Assembly: GCA_041584055.1 (NCBI GenBank)
Contig: JBFHER010000221.1
Location: 1-6,553, forward strand
Source: JBFHER01 sp041584055
Lineage (GTDB): Bacteria > Bacteroidota > Bacteroidia > Bacteroidales > UBA5342
Length of the DNA: 6,553 nucleotides
Direction of reading: 5' to 3'
Position numbers and translations under genes: made by a program. Below, piece by piece: positions 1-5,646 of the stretch; the first letter of the stretch is position 1; every line of letters begins with the position of its first letter. The notes beneath the pieces were generated by a model that was given only the letters and a program-made list of their open reading frames with translations, made no database searches and was not told the DNA's origin.

Positions 1-2073
1 AGGGTCAACATCATTGGCCAATACATCAATATCAAGTTCTGTATCTTCTGCATTGATGATGGTATCATTCACTGCTTCCGGCAGATCATTTACAGGTTTA
101 ACCGTAATATTAATGGTTCCCTGAGCGGTCTGATTTCCTGCCCCAAGCTCTGTGATCTCGTAAACAATCACATCCGCACCGTTGTAGTTTTCATTTGGGG
201 TGTAAACAATGGTCGTTCCACTAAGAAGGGCTGTTCCATTTGTCGGAGGTGTTAGAATACTGATGCCCAGACCACTTAAATCAGGATCACTGTCATTTGA
301 AAGCGGCAGAATGTTAAGTACAATGTCTTCATCTGTTTCAACATTGTCATCCACTGCGATTGGAGCATCCGTATCATCAGGAGAGATTGTTAGCACAATA
401 CTTGCAGATGCTTCATCGCCGTCTCCATCTTTTGCAGTATATGAGAAAATGTCATTTCCAAAGAAATCAGCATTGGGTGTGTACTGTACCAGGCCTCCCA
501 CAATATTTGCAGAACCATGTAATGGCGTTCCAACAGAAACGATCGTCAAACCAGCGCCATCAGGATCAGCATCATTACTCAGAACATCGATATCAGTCAC
601 CACATCTTCGACAATGGTTAATGAATCATTCACAAGCGCTGGCAAATCATTCACGGCATTTACCGTGATCGTGATGGTAGCCTGAGATGTACCCAGACCG
701 GCACCATTTTCTGTTATCAGATAAAGGATTGCATCAGAGCCATTAAAATCGGCATTTGGCGTATATTCAATAGTATTACCTGTTACACTCACAGTTCCGT
801 TTGCAGGCCCATTAACAATAGACACAACCAAACCAGAACCATCCGGATCAAGGTCGTTGCCTGTAGGATCGATGCTTGCAGGTGTATCTTCATTTGTGTT
901 CAGGGCATCGTTTACTGCCACCGGGAAATCATCTACAGGATCGATTGTAATACTCACTTCTACTTCAGCTGATTCCGCAGAAGCATCATCTGTGAGTTTG
1001 TATTTAAAGCTATCCGAGCCATTGAAATCAGCATTCGGCGTATATGTAACGGTTCCGTCCCCCATCACAACAGCAGAGCCATTGACTGGAGCCACAGTAA
1101 TGCCAACACCTGTTACTGAGAGGTTGCCATCCACATCGGTATCATTTGCCAAAACTGCAATAATTACAGCCACGTCTTCATCGGTTGATGCCACATCTGC
1201 CACGGCGACAGGAGGGTCGTTTACCGGATTAATTGTAAAATATATCTCTCCAGAATCCGTATCTCCTTCTCCGTCCTCAATTGTATAAGACACCTGATCC
1301 GTACCTGAGAAGTTGGCATTGGGTTGATAGGTATACGCTCCACCCCCCTGAGGAAGAAGAACACCATTAGCAGGCACCCCAATGACGGTCAACAGGAGAC
1401 CAGAATTATCCGGATCCTCATCGTTGTCAAGAGGATTAAAAGCAGCAGAAACGGCATCTTCATCCACCGTAACATTATCGTTAACAGCTATAGGAGCATC
1501 ATTAACAGAATTCACTGTAACGGTGATGTTCGCGCTTGCATTGTCGCCTTCTGCATCGGCAATTGTATAGGAGAAAGTAATGACCCCATGGTAATTAGCC
1601 GCCGGTGTAAACACGAGCGATTTTCCATCCACAGCAATTGTGGCACTCCCATTTGTGATTGCACCCACGGATGAAATAATCAGGCCTGAGTTATCCATAT
1701 CCCAGTCGTTCATCAAAGGATTGATAGTGATGCTTACATCTTCATTGGTTGATCCATTATCGTTCCATGCAATTGGGGCATCGTTGGTATTTGCAATATT
1801 GATGCTTACAGTTGCAGATGATGATTCTCCATCGGCATCCGTAACTTTGTAACTGAAGGCATCCGATCCATAATAATGATCGATGGGTTTATAATTCACA
1901 GCTCCGGTTAACCCATTAACACTAAAAGTTTTTGCGAAAGTAGGCGCTGCCGTAACCACGACACTCAAGGGCCCATCGCATAATTCAAGGTCATTATCAA
2001 GCACAGAAACACCTGATAGAGTTCCTTCCTCCAACATTGAATATACATCGTTGGTGGCTTCGGGCGTACAATC
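1..2073 (-). repeat. Tandem array of about 94-residue Big_9/cadherin-like repeats (7 complete, 8th cut by the edge)
   Basis: Repeat units start near residues 909, 1005, 1099, 1193, 1289, 1383, 1476 and 1570, a spacing of 93-96 residues (about 282 bp). Each unit runs: a VNDxPxAVND strand, a DED turn, a LxNDxDPD acidic motif, an NG(T/S) turn, a YTPNADFNGxDxFxY strand, a DGDGxE-like hairpin and an (I/V)TITVxPVND linker into the next unit. This matches the bacterial Ig/cadherin-like tandem family (PF17963-type, also called VCBS or tandem-95 repeats). The conserved acidic positions suggest interdomain calcium sites. The repeats are clearly diverged at the DNA level, so the array is old. The eighth unit is visible only for about 30 residues, so more may follow. 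Confidence 0.9.
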
Positions 2074-4797
2074 ATCATTTAAGATTGTTGCCAGTCCCTG
2101 AGGTATCTGTATCACTGAATGCCAGGCTGGTGCATTTGAAATGCGAAACAGGAATGTTTCATCATTCTCAGTAATTTCGTCTTCAATGGTAGCAATTGTA
2201 TCATAACCTGCAAGATCACCTGCCTTAATTGTAAGGGTTCCTGTTTCAGGGACATAATCATTATCTGATACCAGTGCTGTGTTATCGATGGTTGTATAAT
2301 TAACTGTCAGGTCAATGGGATAAGTACGGTCGATGTTCACACGGACCACCATATCATCACCTTCAAGTGTTGAACTGTCATTCACAACAAAGCGAACAGG
2401 TTGGTCGGTATCTACTATCTGACAATTCTTTGCTGAGTCACCGGCGTTGTAAGTCAAGTTTCCGACTTCAGAAACGACGAAGTAAAATTGTTCAGTAGAT
2501 TCGGCAAGATCATCATTGTAAATAGTTACATCCCTGGTGACGGTTGTCCCTCCTTCAGGAATAAACAATGTATCAATAATTGGTTCAAAATCTACACCGT
2601 ATTCAGCTTGAATATAGGATGGAATGAGCGAGTAATTTTGTTTGGTCTCTACCAACAGCCAGGTTTCACGACCTGAGACCGCATCCAGACCTAAAGTGTA
2701 AGTAACTTTATCGTTTATTCCTTCAACAGCCACCAGGTCATTGTGAAGAAAATAATAGGATGGTGGATTGTCATTGTCTAAAATTTGACAGATTCCAATT
2801 GGGATGGAGAAGTCACAATTCACTGGTTTGCGAAGTTCAATGTAGAACTCTTCATCATATTCATCCAATAGATCCGGCAATACGGTTACCGTGATTGTTG
2901 CAGTTGTATCTCCGGCGGGGATTAGGATATTTCCAATTTTCTGTACAAAATCCTTTGAGACCTTAGCCCCATTGCTACCGACACCGGAAAGGGTGGCATA
3001 CTCAAAAGAAACATCCGTCGCCTGGGGCACAGCCAGGGTCACTGTAAAAGTAACATTTGTGTTGACATCTGGCTCAACAATTGTCATGCTGTTGATGGAC
3101 AAGCATGGTCTGATTTCGATGGGTTTAGAAGCTTTGGACTTGATAACACTCCCATCACACACCGTCACACCCCTCACAGAATAGCTTCCTAAGATGGAAG
3201 GAATTAAACTATCAGCTGTTTCACCAGCAATCTGAATGCCTTCCTTGTACCATTCGTAGGAGGAAAATCCATTTGCTCTGAGGATTGCGTTATCAGGCAA
3301 ACAAGCAGACCCTCCCTCCAAAATAGGTTCTTTGGATAACAGGGGATCTTCTCCGAATCCTGAAAAGAAACAGCCTGCACCGATGGCGCCATCCCTGATG
3401 GACAATTCTGCATTGACCGCCCTGTCTGCTATGATTTCGAAGTGCCAGTCACCAGTCGCTGTAAAACCAGTAAAATTAAAGTCGGTAATATAATAGCTCA
3501 CCCAATTTGAATTTCCAGGAACATTATCCGGCCCACTGTTAGACGAACTCCCAAGGATGGTAGCCATGGGCACGCCATTAATGGTGAGATTGGCTTCCGG
3601 TTTAGTTATGAGGGTTAAAGCAGGACTATCGCCATTTGGATCGGCCATGTCTACGTTCTCAATCAATTGCGTTGCGAAGGGAATGTTTACTTTTTGGTTG
3701 GCGAGGCAATTTAAAGGTGGAATAAAGGTCATGCCCGGTGTTGCATCCGAAGTACTTCCTGCAAAGGTCTGATACAAATACACGGGGGATGTTGATTCCA
3801 CATACATGTTATTGGATGAGGTAAAGCTTGACCTTGGTATGATAACATGGTCACCGGCATTCGTCAGGGTTGCAAACGCAACATCATTGACCTTCACCTG
3901 TGTATTACTTGCGGTGGCAATTACAATCACCTTTTCGTTCAGATCTGATCCCCGTCCTTTTGTTACAATGTATTCAGTTCCAACGTAATCCAATGGCACG
4001 ATTTGATCCCATCCGAGATCCTGCACATTGGATGCGCCGCCTGCCAGCCATGAGCCGGAATTGACAACAATGGGTTTTGTGGATGTTACATGGGTGCCGT
4101 TGATGGCATTGGCTTCGGCAATATTGGCTGCTGAATAAGGATCACCGGCTCCCAGATGTTCATTGAGCATATCCGCTACCACGTATGACTGACCCGCATT
4201 CAGGGTAAAACTAAATGAATTGGTTGATTTTCCGTGGTATTTTGCATCCGGATTACTGAAGGTAACCACCGTGTTATCCTGGGTTGCCATCACTGACACA
4301 AAATGATTTCTCAGGGTACTATTAGAGGGATAAACAGTATACATGTGACCAGTATAGAAATCGTAACCGGCCGCAACACTTCCTTTGCCTGTGAGCATTC
4401 CTCCCTGAACTCCGGACAGATGACGCAAGTTCACGAAGAAAGGTTGTGTTGCCTCCAAAATCATCCCTTCATCATCCAGTGCCGTGTTTAACTCATCTGT
4501 ATTTATGATTCCCCAGGCATCCTGATTTAAACCAAGATCCACGATTTTAGGTTGGGTTTTTGAAATTTTAACACGCTGTTCCCGGCCGGCATTGTTATAA
4601 ATGTTCACATAGAAAGGTGTATTCTCGTTGGTAGATAGTACAACATAATGTTCCCCAATATGCGTTCCTGATGTGTAATTTGTGAACATTGGGGGTATGT
4701 AATGGATGGTGTCAAGCTGGGCTGATACTGTATTGAGTAATAGCAACAAAAATGCCGACACAACGACAATTCTTCTTGTTATCCAGGTAAGGTTCAT
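1..4797 (-). CDS. Large secreted multidomain adhesin-like protein (IgGFc-binding-like, Ig-like, 3 Calx-beta, at least 8 Big_9/cadherin-like repeats), 3' end outside window
   Basis: Reading the minus strand from ATG at 4797-4795 gives 1599 codons with no stop up to position 1, so the C-terminus is missing. Residues 1-26 are a signal peptide. About 110-363 resemble the bacterial IgGFc-binding protein N-terminal domain (segments such as YTVYPSN, STKPIVVNSGSW, GTEYIVTKGRG, IPPLNC). About 365-485 are a linking beta-rich region. About 490-565 look Ig-like, with C499, W516 and C547 in the expected order. About 565-676, 677-798 and 799-908 are Calx-beta domains, each ending in an acidic ILDNDN-like strand. 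From about 909 onward there are repeats of about 94 residues. Such proteins are usually exported to the surface, often by the type IX system with a C-terminal sorting or gliding-associated domain; that end is not visible here. Likely role: adhesion or surface interaction. Ligand unknown. The start is supported by the signal peptide directly after it. Local GC is about half (30 of 60 counted at 1021-1080). Confidence 0.93.
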   Translation of the reverse strand, partial: MNLTWITRRIVVVSAFLLLLLNTVSAQLDTIHYIPPMFTNYTSGTHIGEHYVVLSTNENTPFYVNIYNNAGREQRVKISKTQPKIVDLGLNQDAWGIINTDELNTALDDEGMILEATQPFFVNLRHLSGVQGGMLTGKGSVAAGYDFYTGHMYTVYPSNSTLRNHFVSVMATQDNTVVTFSNPDAKYHGKSTNSFSFTLNAGQSYVVADMLNEHLGAGDPYSAANIAEANAINGTHVTSTKPIVVNSGSWLAGGASNVQDLGWDQIVPLDYVGTEYIVTKGRGSDLNEKVIVIATASNTQVKVNDVAFATLTNAGDHVIIPRSSFTSSNNMYVESTSPVYLYQTFAGSTSDATPGMTFIPPLNCLANQKVNIPFATQLIENVDMADPNGDSPALTLITKPEANLTINGVPMATILGSSSNSGPDNVPGNSNWVSYYITDFNFTGFTATGDWHFEIIADRAVNAELSIRDGAIGAGCFFSGFGEDPLLSKEPILEGGSACLPDNAILRANGFSSYEWYKEGIQIAGETADSLIPSILGSYSVRGVTVCDGSVIKSKASKPIEIRPCLSINSMTIVEPDVNTNVTFTVTLAVPQATDVSFEYATLSGVGSNGAKVSKDFVQKIGNILIPAGDTTATITVTVLPDLLDEYDEEFYIELRKPVNCDFSIPIGICQILDNDNPPSYYFLHNDLVAVEGINDKVTYTLGLDAVSGRETWLLVETKQNYSLIPSYIQAEYGVDFEPIIDTLFIPEGGTTVTRDVTIYNDDLAESTEQFYFVVSEVGNLTYNAGDSAKNCQIVDTDQPVRFVVNDSSTLEGDDMVVRVNIDRTYPIDLTVNYTTIDNTALVSDNDYVPETGTLTIKAGDLAGYDTIATIEDEITENDETFLFRISNAPAWHSVIQIPQGLATILNDDCTPEATNDVYSMLEEGTLSGVSVLDNDLELCDGPLSVVVTAAPTFAKTFSVNGLTGAVNYKPIDHYYGSDAFSYKVTDADGESSSATVSINIANTNDAPIAWNDNGSTNEDVSITINPLMNDWDMDNSGLIISSVGAITNGSATIAVDGKSLVFTPAANYHGVITFSYTIADAEGDNASANITVTVNSVNDAPIAVNDNVTVDEDAVSAAFNPLDNDEDPDNSGLLLTVIGVPANGVLLPQGGGAYTYQPNANFSGTDQVSYTIEDGEGDTDSGEIYFTINPVNDPPVAVADVASTDEDVAVIIAVLANDTDVDGNLSVTGVGITVAPVNGSAVVMGDGTVTYTPNADFNGSDSFKYKLTDDASAESAEVEVSITIDPVDDFPVAVNDALNTNEDTPASIDPTGNDLDPDGSGLVVSIVNGPANGTVSVTGNTIEYTPNADFNGSDAILYLITENGAGLGTSQATITITVNAVNDLPALVNDSLTIVEDVVTDIDVLSNDADPDGAGLTIVSVGTPLHGSANIVGGLVQYTPNADFFGNDIFSYTAKDGDGDEASASIVLTISPDDTDAPIAVDDNVETDEDIVLNILPLSNDSDPDLSGLGISILTPPTNGTALLSGTTIVYTPNENYNGADVIVYEITELGAGNQTAQGTINITVKPVNDLPEAVNDTIINAEDTELDIDVLANDVDP
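2074..3105 (-). other. Three consecutive Calx-beta domains within the adhesin
   Basis: Residues about 565-908 contain three units of about 110-120 residues with the Calx-beta pattern: an early V-x-E-x-x-x motif (IVEPD, AVEGI, TLEGD), an acidic x-DF or x-DY turn (KDF, VDF, NDY), a strand followed by IPAGD, IPEGG or IKAGD, then an acidic E-x-D/T-E-x-F segment (DEYDEEF, AESTEQF, ENDETF), and a terminal I-x-D/N-D strand (CQILDNDN, CQIVDTDQ, ATILNDDC). Calx-beta domains bind calcium at their acidic ends, so the stalk is probably calcium-stiffened. Cysteines in the closing strands of units 1 and 2 are a small oddity. Confidence 0.85.
3709..4470 (-). other. IgGFc-binding-protein-like domain within the adhesin
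   Basis: Residues about 110-363 of the large protein match my recollection of the bacterial IgGFc-binding N-terminal family (PF17517). Visible hallmarks are aromatic-rich beta strands around residues 144-160 (GYDFYTGHMYTVYPSN), a KPIVVNSGSW segment, a GWDQIVPLDYVGTEYIV segment, and a closing VYLYQTF to IPPLNC segment near C364. The name derives from distant similarity to a mammalian mucus protein, and IgG binding is not implied for bacterial members. Boundaries are approximate. Confidence 0.7.
4720..4797 (-). other. Signal peptide of the adhesin-like protein
   Basis: The first 26 residues have a short polar start with two arginines (R8, R9), a hydrophobic core from I10 to L21 rich in V and L, and a V-S-A motif at 24-26 before Q27. 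This is a classic Sec signal with a predicted signal peptidase I cut after A26. There is no lipobox cysteine, so the protein is not a lipoprotein. The signal also fixes the start codon at 4797. Confidence 0.9.
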
Positions 4798-4897
4798 AAT
4801 CAAATGTTATAAATTTGTTAATAGAAACCAAAATAACTAAAAAATATTCACATTAAAAAAGAATCTAAACATTATTATAAGGACAAATCAAATGTTA
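4798..4897 (-). promoter_or_regulatory. Two copies of a 12-bp motif upstream of the adhesin start, possible tandem promoters
   Basis: On the minus strand TAACATTTGATT occurs perfectly twice, at plus positions 4886-4897 and 4798-4809, the second ending directly at the ATG. Each contains TA-N3-TTTG, one base longer than the known Bacteroidota -7 box. Each has a TTG upstream, 17 nt before the distal copy and 19 nt before the proximal copy. If used, the distal copy would give a leader of about 80 nt and the proximal one a nearly leaderless transcript. The wrong internal spacing keeps confidence low; they could instead be regulator sites. Confidence 0.3.
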
Positions 4898-4955
4898 AGT
4901 AATCATTAACCCTACAAAAATGGCTTGTTTCAAATCTGAAATTTAAAGCAATATT
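4798..4955. other. AT-rich divergent intergenic region upstream of adhesin and tRNA locus
   Basis: No coding frame is convincing here. The adhesin start has no Shine-Dalgarno sequence, as is usual in Bacteroidota. On the minus strand a weak promoter-like octamer TTATTTTG (plus positions 4829-4836) is one mismatch from TAnnTTTG but lacks a good TTG partner. The more notable content is a duplicated 12-mer, listed separately. Confidence 0.6.
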
Positions 4956-4985
4956 TTGAACAGTAAAAAAAATGTTCTACTTTTG
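4956..4985 (+). promoter_or_regulatory. Bacteroidota-type promoter for the tRNA-Gly transcript
   Basis: TTG at 4956-4958 is followed by a 19-nt spacer and TACTTTTG at 4978-4985, a perfect match to TAnnTTTG, the -7 element of the Bacteroidota primary sigma factor. Transcription should start a few bases downstream, giving a leader of about 60 nt before the tRNA at 5052. A GAACA/TGTTC inverted repeat (4958-4962, 4973-4977) sits between the two boxes, which may be chance. Confidence 0.7.
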
Positions 4986-5051
4986 CCCCGCTATCTGAAA
5001 AAAACATGCTTATGGTGATAGGCTGCAGTTTCAGAAAAGTTTTTACGTTTT

Positions 5052-5124
<73 letters not shown>

Positions 5125-5127
5125 CAA

Positions 5128-5155
5128 AAAAGGAGGAACTCTGATTCCTCCTTTT
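5128..5155 (+). terminator. Hairpin after tRNA-Gly: weak terminator or intercistronic processing hairpin
   Basis: GGAGGAA (5132-5138) pairs perfectly with TTCCTCC (5145-5151) around a six-base loop. Flanking AAAA and TTTT extend the stem to 11 pairs and give a short T run, so it could terminate in either direction. However, the T run is only four bases, and the tRNA-Leu fragment begins seven bases later with no room for its own promoter. The ancestral Leu gene was therefore probably co-transcribed through this hairpin, which favours an intercistronic role or partial terminator. Confidence 0.5.
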
Positions 5156-5162
5156 GCTGCCC

Positions 5163-5204
5163 GCCCAGATGGTGGAATTGGTAGACGCGCCAGCTTGAGG
5201 GGCT
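5163..5204 (+). pseudogene. 5' half of a tRNA-Leu(GAG) gene, broken in the anticodon stem
   Basis: The first 41 bases match the complete tRNA-Leu at 5355 at 36 positions. Acceptor 5' strand GCCCAGA, the D arm with AATTGGTAGA, and the anticodon stem-loop CCAGC-TTGAGGG-GCT are present. Anticodon GAG is at 5197-5199. The 3' side of the anticodon stem pairs for three of five bases, then homology stops at 5205 and AT-rich DNA begins. Variable arm, T arm and acceptor 3' strand are absent from the following 150 nt, so it cannot be functional. The break point lies within the anticodon stem-loop, a common target of tyrosine recombinases. Confidence 0.88.
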
Positions 5205-5313
5205 TTTACTTAAGTTAAATGTATTATGACCGCTAAAGCTGATTAATACTAATGTTTGAATAAGAACGTAGACCAAATATAAAGAAAAATTTGGAAACAA
5301 TTTGTAAACATTT
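5205..5313. other. AT-rich spacer between broken and intact tRNA-Leu
   Basis: No gene is supported. It opens with an 11-mer, ACTTAAGTTAA (5208-5218), that recurs at 5596-5606. It also contains one copy of an 11-mer, AAATTTGGAAA (5287-5297), that recurs over the downstream promoter (5335-5345). A weak inverted repeat CCAAAT/ATTTGG lies at 5273-5278 and 5289-5294. I find no remnant of the missing tRNA 3' half, such as a T-loop sequence. Confidence 0.6.
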
Positions 5314-5341
5314 TTGATTATTTGGTTTTTTGATAAATTTG
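5314..5341 (+). promoter_or_regulatory. Bacteroidota-type promoter for the intact tRNA-Leu
   Basis: TTG at 5314-5316, a 17-nt spacer, and TAAATTTG at 5334-5341, a perfect TAnnTTTG match. The predicted start lies only a few bases before the mature tRNA 5' end at 5355. The intact tRNA-Leu therefore appears to be expressed independently of the tRNA-Gly promoter. Confidence 0.65.
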
Positions 5342-5354
5342 GAAAATAATATCT

Positions 5355-5438
5355 GCCCAGATGTTGAAATTGGTAGACAAGCCGGCTTGAGGGGCCGGTG
5401 CTCGTTAGGGCGTGCGGGTTCGAATCCCGCTCTGGGCA
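5355..5438 (+). tRNA. tRNA-Leu (anticodon GAG), complete
   Basis: A type II tRNA with a long variable arm. The acceptor is GCCCAGA/TCTGGGC (5355-5361, 5431-5437). The anticodon stem is CCGGC/GCCGG (5382-5386, 5394-5398) with loop TTGAGGG and anticodon GAG at 5389-5391. The variable arm stem is GCTC/GGGC (5400-5403, 5408-5411) with loop GTTA. The T stem is GCGGG/CCCGC with loop TTCGAAT. The discriminator is A5438 and no CCA is encoded. The D stem is the unusual TTG/CAA instead of the GTG/CGC-like form in the broken copy at 5163, but pairing is preserved, so the gene should be functional. It reads CTC/CTT codons. Confidence 0.96.
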
Positions 5439-5453
5439 CACTTAAAATAAAAT

Positions 5454-5474
5454 AATCTAATCAAATATTAGATT
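5454..5474 (+). terminator. Possible weak terminator hairpin after tRNA-Leu
   Basis: AATCTAAT (5454-5461) and ATTAGATT (5467-5474) form a perfect 8-bp stem with a 5-nt loop, 15 nt after the tRNA-Leu. The stem is mostly A-T and no T run follows directly, so it may be a processing or 3'-end structure rather than an efficient terminator. Confidence 0.3.
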
Positions 5475-5536
5475 CTGTAAATCTACATTTTTCTAATTCC
5501 AATCATTTTCCAAATCTCTACAATAATCAATATTAT

Positions 5537-5571
5537 TTGATTATTTTTATTGTACAATAATTTACAATTTG
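5537..5571 (+). promoter_or_regulatory. Possible promoter and operator-like palindrome upstream of the nuclease-like gene
   Basis: TTG at 5537-5539 and TACAATTTG at 5563-5571 are 23 nt apart. The downstream box has three rather than two bases between TA and TTTG, so the match is imperfect. A perfect 14-bp palindrome, TTATTGTACAATAA (5547-5560), lies wholly between the two boxes, where a dimeric repressor would block RNA polymerase. In such AT-rich DNA both could be chance. Confidence 0.3.
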
Positions 5572-5610
5572 TGCATATTTAATTAATCATACACAACTTA
5601 AGTTAATCCC

Positions 5611-5640
5611 ATGAAATTAAAATTGCAATTTAAAGTATGA
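5611..5640 (+). CDS. Possible nine-codon leader ORF before the nuclease-like gene
   Basis: ATG at 5611 opens a nine-residue peptide (MKLKLQFKV) closed by TGA at 5638-5640, in the same frame as the gene starting at 5647 with only six bases between. The in-frame TGA shows that the large gene cannot start further upstream. Whether the leader is translated is unknown, and a chance ATG is the likelier explanation. I see no Shine-Dalgarno sequence. Confidence 0.15.
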   Translation: MKLKLQFKV

Positions 5641-5646
5641 TATTTT

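Noticed and set aside
1..2073. Regularly spaced repeats suggesting a CRISPR-like array
   Set aside because: The period is about 282 bp, the copies are diverged and codon-aligned, and they encode protein domains.
3709..4470. Literal immunoglobulin G binding by the adhesin head
   Set aside because: The family name comes from distant similarity; nothing in the sequence shows IgG binding.
209..4491. Many plus-strand open frames of 60-158 codons opposite the adhesin
   Set aside because: They are antisense shadows. The minus-strand frame is open throughout with recognisable domains, and the larger plus-strand ones recur with the repeat period.
5130..5136. AAGGAGG, a perfect Shine-Dalgarno-like sequence
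   Set aside because: It is one arm of the hairpin after tRNA-Gly, with no start codon at a suitable distance and no gene following.
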